A DNA stretch of 64,000 bases from Acanthaster planci (taxonomy: Eukaryota; Echinodermata; Asteroidea; Valvatida; Acanthasteridae): contig NW_019091431.1 in NCBI RefSeq assembly GCF_001949145.1, forward strand, positions 979,426 to 1,043,425, in the 5' to 3' direction. The notes under the pieces were generated by a model, which was not told where the DNA came from, did no database searches, and saw only the letters and a program-made list of their open reading frames with translations. This document shows positions 45,281 to 57,200 of the stretch, piece after piece. Within the stretch, counting starts at the first letter, position 1; each line of letters begins with the position of its first letter. The position numbers and the translations under genes are program-made.

Positions 45281-48200
45281 TTAATATCCCTTGCCTTCGC
45301 ACTGTTTGCCATTGATGTAATTATCGAATTCCGCTTTCCAGTTCACCATGTACTTGGTACTCCAGTCGTTGAATTGTTGTTTCCATTTCCTCTCTGCTTC
45401 GCTGATGTCACCTTTAATTAAGGAAAACGTTAAAAAACATCCATAAAACGGGAGTTTTCATTGAAAGGATAGGCCTACAAGATGTTTTAATAGGTCCGCG
45501 TTGTTTACCGTTCCCCTCCCAACCCGAATCTTCGATATCGTTCCTTGACCATCGATAAACCTCCCCTATCTAGCATAAAGACAGTTAGGCAATTGATCCG
45601 ATGCCTGAATGGTCTGTAATTCTAACATTCATTTTGACAAGGATTTTGTCAGTTTGGTTTTGCACTCCGTGTGAAGGCGTAACACCGCGAGAGGGCGGGC
45701 TCTGCCTCATCTATACCTGTTTGTGTGACGAGCGTTGGGAGATACTCCCTCCAGAAAGCGCATTGCTTGGCTCGTGGGCCTCGCCCAATGAAGACGTCAC
45801 CGTTGATGATACTTTTATTTAGAGTGAAGAACTCTTGGGTCTCGAGAGTGTAGAGTGGCCAGTCTCCTTCTGGATCATCCTCATTGGCTTTGTTTGGGTT
45901 TCTAGAAGTTAGAGAAAAAGAAGATAAATTGAATAAAAATAACAAGCAATGCTACGGTGGTGCATATTGCATTACATAATGAAGGGCAAAATGGAAACCT
46001 ACGCAACGTTAGTGAAATATTGCATTTTAGTATTAACATTCTTGATACTGCTTTCTAAGTTTCAGCATTAGCGAATGGATCACTGTTTTACCCCTTAAGT
46101 TATGTTGTGTATTTTACAACGTTACAGTTAATGCGGGAAGTCTTTCGCCCAAATGGGTACTGTAATGCGTCTTTAACCACCAAGGTATTCACTAATGATC
46201 ACTGCTACACACGTCTGAAAATTCAACCGTTGTTATGCAATGACCTTTTGACAGTGATCCACTATTAACTTTGTGCCCCATGAAGTGCAAAAAATGTGTT
46301 TTCTGCTCGTCCAGACGTATTCAACCTTTAAGATTCTCTCTTACGCTGTCCAAACCATTAACCACTCTACCTCATCACGAAAAGATCCAAGCCCACTGTA
46401 TTGATTTTGGCGCGTGTATAGGGTTTGGTTGTGAACGTTTCCCGCGCTTTCTTGCCCCGCTCTCACTAACTAACCATAACCTTGGCAAATCGATACCGAA
46501 GCCTCATCGGCCAGTTTTTGCATGATTGGAAAGGTCACCAAAGGTAACCGTCATTTCGATTCTTACGATTATCTGTTACCTGGAGAGTTAGTGACGTAGA
46601 TGACCTTTCCAATAAGCATTCTGGCCTTTCGAGAGAAAACCAAAGTGTGCATCACGTGATGGCAGTTTAATGAAAGGCTTGGGTACAATCCAAGTCACAC
46701 CGAAATAGCCAAACTAAAGTGCACGTCACATGGCCATAAACTGGAACGACTGCCGGCATTATATCCTCTTTGAACTTGACTATGGCACCAAAACATGCAC
46801 AATTATGTTACTCTTTTGAGAACGTAGCATACTTAAAATATATTTTACATCCATTACTGTTATAGATTTTTACATTTTTAAGTGTCTTGGAAGATTTGTC
46901 ACTTGACAACGATCAACGTCTGTTTTTCGCACATCGACTGTGGTGCCGAACACACGCAATAATGTTGTAAATGCGCAGGCTCGTTCAAGTATCGGTTCGG
47001 TCTCTCTGTCATCGGTGAGGGCGTACTTGAGCGCGGCATTGGCTGTTGTTATATATGTATGAGGTCGGGTCACTAATCTGATATTTGTATATCTTACCCA
47101 GTTCTTGCAAAGTTGGCCCAGTATGTCATCATTTTTCGGCTAAGCTCGGCTTCAGCGCTGTTGTAGCCAAACTCTGGATGGAGGGGAATGCCGAAGATGT
47201 ACATGATCTCATCCCCGTGTAACACGCCCATCCATTCCGGCCAAGGGTTGTTCGAAGCCCGATCCGTGAACCGGTAGAAGTACACAGGGTTGTGGGCCGA
47301 GGCAGCGGCTACGGCCATCTCGTAGGACGGGCACCCGAAGAGGTAATCGCCCGCGGCCAGTTCGACAGCGTCTCGCAGAGCTACAGGGTCAGTGGGACTC
47401 AACCAAGGAAAGTACTCAAATTCTATGGCATTGAATCCAAATGTGTTTGCCTTTGGGAAACAGTATTTTATGGCTTTCGTGTACTGGTCTCGATTCAGAG
47501 GGCTATGCGAGAACTTGGAATAGCCAGGTACTTCGTATACCATGAAAAATATTCCCTCGTTTGTGTTGCTGCCTATGAGAACCTCACAGTTCTTGAATTC
47601 TCCTCGCTCCATTGCCGATTGGGGGCGCTCACGTACGAAGTCCCCGTCCACCACCGGGACAAATGGGAAATCAGCAAAGTCGAGAGTGACCCATTGCCAT
47701 CTGATAATCTCCAGTGGATCTCTGGTCCGCATGCAGTCCACCATTTGAGTCGTGGTCAGTGTTTGACCGCTCTGATCCTCCACACATTTCAGTTTCTCAG
47801 CCAACATAAGTCCCCGTCGGCGTCCCTCTTCCATGGTGTAGTACGCCCAGGGAGTTAAGGCCGAGGCGCTCTGAAGGGCCACCCGTCGAAACAGGTTCAT
47901 ACTCTCTGGCGAGATCACATGGAAAGCGATACTCGCTGCGCCGGAACTCTCTCCGAATAACGTCACTTGATCTGGATCCCCTCCAAAGATGTGGATGTTC
48001 TTTTGCACCCATTTCAGGGCTAGGGCTTGGTCCCAAAGGGCTTGATTTCCTGGAGCGGTAGGGTCATCCATAGCAAGAAAGCCCAAGGCAGCCAGCCGAA
48101 AGTTCATTGATACAACGACCAAACCCTCCTCTGCTGCCAATGTCTTACCGTCGTAGACGTCCAGGGACGCGACCCCGGAAAGGAAACTTCCACCAAAAAT

Positions 48201-48611
48201 CCAAACCAAGACTGAGGAGTTGACAGGACGAGGGTGAGGTACCCAGACGTTCAGATTCAAGCAATCCTCGTCCAAGCCTACATTAGGATTCCACATCTCC
48301 GAACCTTCGAAATCTTTAAACTCTTCGTCAGGGGCCTGGAAGCAACCAAAGCCGTACGTGGTGGCGTTATAAATGCCATCCCAACTTGTCCGCGGTAGGG
48401 GCTTCCGGAACCGTAACTCTCCAACCGGAGATTCACCGTACGGTATCCCCAGGAAAGCGTCCACCGTCTTGTCGAGGACTGTCATCCGCTTGCCTAAGAT
48501 GCGACCGGTCGAGATGGTCTCGATGGGACCCATGTCCTGCGTACCCTGCGGCGCCGTCAGCGTCCGCACAAGAATCAGATAGAAGATGAAAACCGCCATT
48601 TCCCACGTCAT
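45281..48611 (-). CDS. Acetylcholinesterase-like gene 2 with T-type (WAT) C-terminal tail
   Basis: Paralogue of the gene at 26911-29281, same strand, with the same three-exon structure and phases: 47098-48611, 45717-45901 and 45281-45411, 609 residues. An N-terminal signal peptide (MAVFIFYLILVRTLTA) is present. Triad: Ser222 in GESSGAAS, Glu352 in NTNEGIFF, His465 in GVLHGDEI. Trp107 (EMWNPN) and the gorge FF-M-V-Y are kept. Two oxyanion-hole positions differ from classical AChE: FGGSFLSG puts Ser at Torpedo 119, and GESSG puts Ser at Torpedo 201. The acyl pocket is wider (Phe288 position is Ala, DFADFPF; Phe290 kept). The T exon, GDISEAERKWKQQFNDW onward, ends KQCEGKGY. Catalysis of acetylcholine is likely but may be altered. 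A TTTATT (AATAAA on the minus strand) lies at 45068-45073. Confidence 0.92.
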
Positions 48612-50686
48612 TGTTGTTCGAAGTTGAGTAAACTTTCCTGAAGAATGTGGACAAAAATATCCGTTAAAACTTTATAACTGACTCACGATGGCATGTCGTG
48701 AAACCCAAACATATAAAAAAAAACAATTTAACAGGTTTCGAATAACAGAGGGGGTCGATACGCGCCGGTTAACACCAGACTAGCGACTTAAAAGAAACGA
48801 GAAGTTTGATATTCAGCTCAACTTGTTTTCTCACACAATACCTCGTGTCACAATATAAATGAGATCTGAATATTTCTTCTCCTGAAAAGTGAAAAGAAAC
48901 TGGTTGCTTTCCATTCTTAGAAAATCCCTCCACCAGTACATTTTTAGGGGGCGTTGTTTTTCTTTTGTCACACTTCATGTCAAAGAGCATAAGAAACGGT
49001 TTTTTAAAAGTCTTGCTTCATAATTGCTCCCCAATAAAGTTTACAAGAAAATGTTGGCCATTATAATTATCTAAACGAGCTACATAAACGAGTAAAAACA
49101 TTTAACTTGCTTCAAGAAAATATCAAAAAGTATGATTAAATGTTCTACACAGAGCTATGAGGCCACAACTTTTCTGCCTCAAATGACATCATGCTTTAGA
49201 AATATGGAAATTTAAAACGAAAACGTCGAAGGTTCTTCATATTATTACTGCCACAAAAAAGGAAAGAAAGGGCAACAAAAAGTCACAAGTTTCAAGTCAT
49301 AAAAAACATGTCTTCACGTCTTAAAAAGCCCGTTTCATGTTCAATCCTTTTACCAGATCTCGTGATCTCTTTACACCTGTTCACAGGATGTGGCTGTATT
49401 GCTTTGCACTACAAACTGTTTCATACACGTCTATGCTCTAATAAATTTTAGTTCTCGTATTCTCTCTTCACTGACTCAAATACTTTACACCTCATCAAGA
49501 CATATTTCTGCGTTTCACTGTATTTTAATAAGGAAACAAGTCAGCAAGAGAATTTCTCCCTTGTAACTAACTTTCATACTTAAAATGATGGTGTACCTGT
49601 GTTGTGTAATTAAATAGAGCCCTACAAATAACAGTTAAAGTACCTATAACGTGCATGCACATTCGCACGAAAAGAAGCTTTTGTTGATCAATTCCTTAAA
49701 TAATTATAGTGAAAAAATCTCTAGCACTGCGAACAATGACAAACATGAACTCATTATGTACGAAAAAATATCATTTCACTGTATCGATTCAATTAACTTT
49801 GGTGACCTACCTTGTGTGTAACGAAGAAACATCGGAGCTTCCTGCCGTCCAAAACGATGCTGGGCACGTCGTAGACAGCACCACCGTCCGCTCCTCACAG
49901 TTTCATCGTGTCATGTCACGTGGTAGGTTGTAACCATACCTAGGCCTTACAGCCCAGTCACTGAACAACCCACTTCCCCGTGCGGTGACTGTAAAGTGTC
50001 GCTATCCTTGCTTGCCCGGCGGTGGTGTATATATCCTGTGATACAAAAGAAACACACCGTGAACGTAATCAATATGAAACGAGAGCCCATTGCGCGGTTT
50101 ATTCAACTCATAGGCGCCTATAGATTAATTTCATTTCGGCGAAAGGTGAGAAAGTAGGCTGGTGTTCGCTTTGAAAGAGCCCGTTTTGAAGGAGGCCAAG
50201 CTCGCCTGTGATTGGATTGGTGGAATTTTTGAGTTACGCGTACTTGGTTTCGTTAGAATTCTGCCTCCTTATACACCAGAACGGTTCTTGTTTGAACCTC
50301 AATTTTTAAGGGAGAGAGTAAAAGGGAAATTTTCATCTTAATTATCCGGGAGCAATATCGACCTCTATATAGGCGCCCTTTGACATTTCTGACATCATCA
50401 TCGCGAAGTATAACTCTACAAAAAATGACGTCACTCTTCTGTTGACTGAAGCTGTTATGAAGTATCGTCCAATTTCAGACTCTGCTTTCCATTAATCTTT
50501 ATGTGGCTTTTAGCCTGACATCCGCCGTCACCGACAAAAAACGAACTCAAAGAAAAGCCGTCTTCATCAGTCGGCTGAAATCATTTATGTTTTTAGCTGC
50601 ATTGATATTTTGAACAGTTGCACTGGCAGTGATCAGCCGTGCTGAAGTGGAGGTCCAGATGGCATACGTGCGCGGCAGCGGTCGTG
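48612..50686. other. Upstream region of acetylcholinesterase-like gene 2
   Basis: It should include the promoter of this minus-strand gene. No other feature was recognised. Confidence 0.4.
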
Positions 50687-51130
50687 TCAGACGATAGCCC
50701 CGTCATAGACGGCCTTTCCCCCGTCGTCAAAGGGCAAGAATGAGCTGGAAATCTCGCGGGGACGGCGTACGGAAGCGGCAGGGTCTACCCCGGGTGGGCT
50801 GGCCTGGCCCACAGGGGAAGACGTGGGCTTCTAAACTTGGAGCCCAGTGTGGCGTCACAGCCCCGACAAACTGCGTCACTGGTGTCGGAGTACTGGTGAG
50901 AATGAGAACGGATTGTATGACTTGATTGTATTGTGTGTTGCTATTTCTAAACTGGATGAAATTATTTTTGTTTCAAGTTCATTTTTGAGAGGCAAACTAA
51001 ACTAGAGCAGGACTAAGAACAAACCTTGATATTTTTGCTTGGGTACCTTAAGTGTGAAGGTGCCTTTCAGACCGACGCTTAACAGGTCCACATGTCGTGG
51101 AACTGCTCCAAGCACGTACCTACCGCATTC
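50687..51130 (-). CDS. Candidate C-terminal exons of an unrecognised gene
   Basis: Two minus-strand segments join in phase 0. Segment 51047-51130 follows a TCTTTCCAG acceptor and encodes ECGRYVLGAVPRHVDLLSV, then GLKGTFTLK, before a GTACCC donor; its frame stays open upstream to about 51215 (EDGSLVLKISFQ). Segment 50687-50830 follows GTTTAG and encodes a Pro/Ser-rich tail ending ISSSFLPFDDGGKAVYDGAI plus V and stop. The terminal segment is clearly GC-richer than its surroundings and uses G/C third bases. The hydrophobic C-terminus (DGAIV) could be a PDZ ligand. No family recognised and no further exons found. Read from the plus strand, the same GC-rich patch gives a 61-codon frame, which is probably the shadow. 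Confidence 0.35.
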
Positions 51131-51215
51131 CTGGAAAGAGATTTTCAGCACCAGGGAACCATCTTCAAAGTAATGTTTGATACAAAATGATTTCAACTGA
51201 CCTTGTTTCTGTTCA

Positions 51216-54200
51216 CTGAATCTTTTGACCCAAAGAAATAACAGGTAATACTTTCAATTTAAGAAAAATAACTCTCAAAACTATATTATGAAACGTTTGT
51301 CATTTCTAGTTCCCGCTCCGTACGTTCACCTTTAAAGGGTCCTTGCCCTGCGGCCATGCAGTTCTGAGATATAAACAATTCAATATGCACACAAACTCAG
51401 AATGAACTGAAGTCGTGTGATACGTTACGCGGGAAAAATGATTAATTCAGCTCTTGATAATAAAAGTCATTTTTATAGCCGACATGTGGTCGCTCTCTCG
51501 ATTTATTAGTTCCATATGGAATCGCAAGAGCATTGCCCTTATTTGTATACTTATGTTCAGTTCTAATTCTGGGGCGAATCCGGACTCTGCGATGGTTTCA
51601 ATAAAGCAATGTTTGTTTTCATATTAATTATTATTTCATTCAATAGAGAAATCCATAGTTCTGAGTAATCCAATCCATTATGACAGACCCATATTTATAT
51701 CCCCCCCATAAACTGAAGCTCTTTTTTCTTTGAGTGTTTCGTGTATTCAATAAAGCTGTCACCTGAATTGTGCCCGTGAAGTTCCTCCTCTCCTCGTTGC
51801 AAGTTCATTTGCCCAGTTTGTGTTCATGAAGTTGCTGTAAAGTTTTTTCTAAGTATTGTCATATTTTTCTAGGTCATCATTGAGTTAGTTGTTGTCGCTG
51901 ATTCTTACGGATTTTTTATATACTGTGTAAACCAATTTCCTAAACTCAAACATTCAGGAGACAACATTGGACAACATCCAAAGTTACCACGAAATGTTGG
52001 CGTCGCCGTTCGGGAATTTAATCCCATGCAGTAACTTATAGGAGGGAATCATTGGCGTCGTGTGGCGGGTTCGTGCTCTGCTATCTACGGTAGATAGCGA
52101 ATGACTGGCAAACTCGCTAAAATGTCACGCGAGCTATTATTAACCCGTCATTCGATCCCGGGCGCAATTGTTGCCTCGCACATAACAAGCGGATGAGTCC
52201 TGTCAACGGTGGGGATGCATGTGCTGGTTGGCGTCCGTCTTTCTCTTTCTAAAAGCCTTCCGTGGGGGAAACAGTCTCTCCCCTCCCCTAGAGCCCAATT
52301 ACGCTAAATAACTTGGGTTCGGCAACCCAGCGGTGGGCTCCGGTATGCTGACAGGTCTACCCGTCGAGATACTGACATTAAGGGAGGAAATCTTCGACAT
52401 CCTAAGCTCGCAAGGCCGTAAAATATGTCTCCATATTGCTAGCGAAATCACAGTTTAATCCCTTGGATTATATTGTTATATTTGTATACATCGAACGTAG
52501 AAGAATAGTTACTGTATAACATAAAACTGTGACGTAAGGTCAGCTGAGCTGACCCCAAGCCAGAAGGACATCTGTCTGAAGTTTCCAATCGTTCTTGGAT
52601 AGTATCTAGTGAAGTCTTGGTCACGTGCGCCAACATATTTGCGTCATCTTACGTCTGTCGACCTCCAAAGATGTGACTTTAACGAGGTCAAGGCGGGGTC
52701 GGGCGGGCAGTATGACGTCATTGGCATGCCGAGTGAAGTATGGGTCATTTTATCATACGGTAATCGAAAATTTCAGTTGGATATGCGGCTGGCAAGCCGT
52801 GTCCCATGTATCATGCTTAATTCAAGTGACAGATCCACCATTTCATCGGGAAGATTAAATTGTTCAGACATGAGATCTCACCCTCTTGTTTTTTCAAACA
52901 TTGACTTCACATTTAAATAAGCCGCATTCCTTGTAGCCTTCATCAACAAAACCTCAACAAAGATATTATCGATACTTTCTCGTTGAATAACAATGTGTTC
53001 AGAAAATTATGCGTTCAGTAACTGCTGCTGCCAATGGTTGTCAAAGACGTAAAACACTGGACCTAAGAATGATGGCAGTATTAATTAGGTTCTGGGTATG
53101 GATTCGTGGATAAACTGAAACTACTAAAGACCTTTTCAAATTAATTATGCATATGTTGACGTGTCATATTAACAAAAAAGCAACACTTATGTGCGGAAAA
53201 TTCTGTGAAGAGGTTCGTTTAAATTCTAAAGATCCAACGATAAAGTGATATCATGTGACCGTGTGTCGGCAACTTAGAGCCAGATTATAGTTCTTCTCCT
53301 CGAGAGCTTGCAAATCCGAAAGAAGACAGCAGTTTAGTTCCAAAAGAAGAAACAGACGGATCGTTCCTCTGAAAACATTTTTGAAAACAAACGGTACTTT
53401 CCTTTTCTGAGAACTTTTCGAGGTGCATAATCCTTGATTAATCCAGCGTGCGCTGTTCCACTCTTTTGCTGCCGGCGATCAATAATGGGTTCATATCGAG
53501 ATCATACGGAAAATTGGATTATTTTTTTCTTAACTTGTCTGAAGTCACAAGACGAGACACGCCAGAGGCAAGAAAGCGAGGAAGAAGACTAGAAATGCAT
53601 CACCCACTTTCTTTGAGTTTCGTAGAAGCAGAATTATATATTAGACAGCGCAGTGTGAATAAAGTGAAATCGACGAAATCTCGAACTTTTCTAGGGTCCA
53701 CGAAAGATGATATCTAAGGTCTTTCCAAATACATATTTGCGTTTTACAGTTGCGGCATAAAATAGTAAAGATTGCATTATATCGATTATATTGATTTACA
53801 AAATAAAATGACATGATATTTACAATTTTGTTTTTCTCAGAAATATAATACAGAATGCTGCAGATATTGCTTATACTGACTATAATGATTTAAATATATT
53901 ATTCTGCTGGGATAGGAATGAAACACAGTTATCGTAGAAATCGTTTCCAAAATAATAGCAAGAAATCCTTGTTCTTTCTATACCCGTTTCATACGATGTT
54001 ATAACTTTAAAGGCCATGTTACATACGGTAATTTCAATATGCGGATTTTGGCAGGCTTTTACCCCAAATGGACGCAACTCCATTCCACTCACAAAGCGAA
54101 CTGAATAGATGAAACTGCTGTGGTCATCGGTAGCAGCGAATACCCAATGACTACTCCAGACTTATTATTTAAATTGGAGCCCCAGTTTCGCGTTGCCAAT

Positions 54201-57200
54201 CAGCGTAATGGCAGGTCGAGTTATGCAGTCCCAGGTTGGGTATCGACAAATGACTTGCCGGATCGTAAAGATACGGGCGATGCCTGGCAGACGCACCGAC
54301 ATTGATCACGGGTGTAGTCTTCCAATACACTCCCCAGATCTCAGTTGATACAAACTAGACGGCTGTTCCATTAACTTATTGAACCTCCAAGGTGCCCCCC
54401 AAGAAATTCACTAAACTCCCCTGAACGTAATGGAGTACAGCTTTCTTGCAGAGGGCCCTACGATACATGTTAGGAGGGGCATGACTTGGGTGGGCCGTGA
54501 GGAGAATCCAGTTATTCAAGTCTGTAATAGTTCTTTCGATTACTATGGGAAGATGCTGGTTACTTTCAAGAAAATTGAGCGCAAATGGCAATATTTTCTG
54601 TAATTGAGTCCCGAAATTGTAAAATTATTTTTGTGTGCATGGTATGTATTTACTCTTGTCGAAATGCTCAATTGCCTTCTATAAATTTGAACTCTTCCCT
54701 CGACAGAGAGATAAAAACATAACAATCGCATTCAAATCTGTTCATTAGTCAACAAGAAATCGCTGAATGACCTCGTCGAGTTCGGAATTTATTTCAGTTC
54801 AGTTTTTTTGGTCTAAACGGATCTGACTTTGCTCTTTATTCACTTAGCAATTATTCAAGAACAAAGAACTCACCGCGGAAGAATATCAGAGTTTCAACTC
54901 TATACTTGATTTTGTTTATAGTTTGCTTTAAGTTTGCTGAGGTTTTTCTGTATATTGTGGGCACCAAACAGCCGTTCACACAGGAAGTGTCTTATCCATA
55001 ACGCGTAACTGTCGGCAATTCCGGCTGTATGATTAAATTATAAAAACAAAACGGTAAATTAAGGAATAGCGTGCATTGCCCAAATCAATAAGAGGATGCA
55101 GCGGCTGAGGATCGGATGTCCTGACAATTATCCACGCAAACATCGGTTGGGATCGCTGTAGCCAGGCAGGAAAGTGAGTCCCAGGATCGTCGATAGACTT
55201 CGGAGTAAATGGCCAAAAAACAAATGTTTGAGTTTGACTATTTGACGATCTTCTAGTCTCCGCACACTGCACACACACACAATAGCACTGCTTGTCCTAT
55301 CCTCATGCCGCTCGGCTGGCCTTTACAAGCTACCGTACAAAGCCTTTGAAATACATTCATACCACTTCTGTTTCCCAGTACAAATATGACAAACTGAAGA
55401 ATAACCAGCTCTTTCACAACAAACAAAAGTGAAATTGATGTCTCACAATTTCAATCAACTATCTCGACGTTCCGAATTGCCGGTAGAGTTTATTTGGAGT
55501 GCTAAATCTGTACTCTCCCCAAACACCGCTGTGGGATCTTCCGGAACCTAATATCACTCTAACTTCGAGAAATGTTCCATTTTATACTTCTGGTGTTTAT
55601 TTACATTGTTTGCCTCTCTCAATCTATTGCTTCAATAAGATCTGTGGCATTCATCCTATTACTTATCCCTTGGTGTGACTGTTTAAATGCCATTCCAAGA
55701 TTCAATGAGTGGCCAAAGAGCGAACAAAGAGGAAGCAACTTTATTCCCAATCGTCTGAAGCTATTATTTGCCCTTCAAAAGGTATTTTTGCACTACCAAA
55801 CTAAACTGATGTAATCTTTATTGCAGTAACTATGCATTCCGTCGTAAGGTTCGCAGAAGCAAAGAAAACTGTAGAGTATGGCACCAGAAAAGTCAACTCT
55901 TGCGTATTATAGAGGAGAATGAAATTTGAAAGGGATTCTTGCTTCTTTTATTTTCATTTTTTATTTATTCTTACATTAGTAATTTACTCCTGTGTAATTT
56001 CGGTAGTCAATCCCTTAATAAGTACTCAAAAATTGTTGTCTTCATTAAAGACACCGAAGGAGATTGACGCCGCGGGAGTCTTGAGCTCACATACTGCATC
56101 ACTTTTGCACAAAACACTCTTTGCGCGGCTGAATGTTAATTATTGGATATTACCTCCTATTAAGATGAGCTATAATAGACGCGCTCGTTCGCTGATAAAA
56201 GTCCATAATTAAATCATCTAATTATGGTATTGCTTAAAGGAAAACCTTAACGGGCATTCCAAAACTCACACTGAGGAAATTGGAGAAAAATTTCATGACA
56301 ACTCAAAAAGATGCCACAAAAAAGTACTTTTTTCTTTATTCGTTCTTTGGAGTCGAAGTCAGGGGGAATACATGACAGTTGTCAAAATAGAAGGACGCTT
56401 GCACAATTTCCTTGGTCTTACTGTAGGTTCAATATTGTTCCCTAACCGGTACTGTTTTATATTGAGCATCTATTGCCAATCACACCACTGTGAAGCCCTA
56501 TGGCTTCGAGTGTCGACAGCTCCACTACAAACAAGAAAGAAAATTTATCATTTCATTTGCCCAACCTTGTCAGCTTTTATTGCCTTCTTCCAACGTTCAA
56601 GCTTGTCGATAAATTCCACGAGTTTAGGATGTTGACCGGGCAAATAGTCAGTTCAAGTTAATGTTTACATTCTGCAGCGGGTTGAAAATCCACCAACATC
56701 ACGGCTGATTTCTATTCTGTACATTTGTGCATGTGATCTATTTGGAGTATGATTATTTTTTCACAGAAATACCGGAGGTATTGGCTGAAGCGCACACGCA
56801 TGGCTATAATATTTCTCGTCTCCGTGGAATTAGATTAAAAGAGAGGAATCTTGTTAGCTTCTCTATCGTTCATACGCTCGACTGGTTTAATCACACTCCG
56901 GCTAGTGTTGCATGAGGTTGTTCTCACGAGCCACTAATTAAATTCAACCCGATCGGATCATAAATAAAATTCAGGCACCCGGGAGGATAGCCGAACATGT
57001 TTTTGAATGATGAGATTTTGAGAGGGGGTCGGGTGATTTTAAGCAACTGAGGTGCTCACCCCAGGGTCCTGGCTGATAATTCCCAAGCTTCGTATTTGAT
57101 CGACGAAGAGCAGTATTTACAGGGCTTTCTAGGGAATTGTGCCGAAGAAAATTGTCTTCAATATGCTTTTAAGTTTGTCTAATTTCGCATTTCAGAAATC

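Noticed and set aside
47292-47858. 188-codon plus-strand frame within 47.3-47.9 kb
   Set aside because: Antisense shadow of the acetylcholinesterase-like gene 2 catalytic exon.
27750-48611. Oxyanion-hole Ser as a sequencing error
   Set aside because: The same substitution occurs independently in both paralogues with otherwise intact reading frames.
55572-55814. Hydrophobic 80-codon frame starting MFHFILLVFIYIVCL
   Set aside because: It looks like AT-driven hydrophobicity, with no homology, splice context or supporting neighbour.
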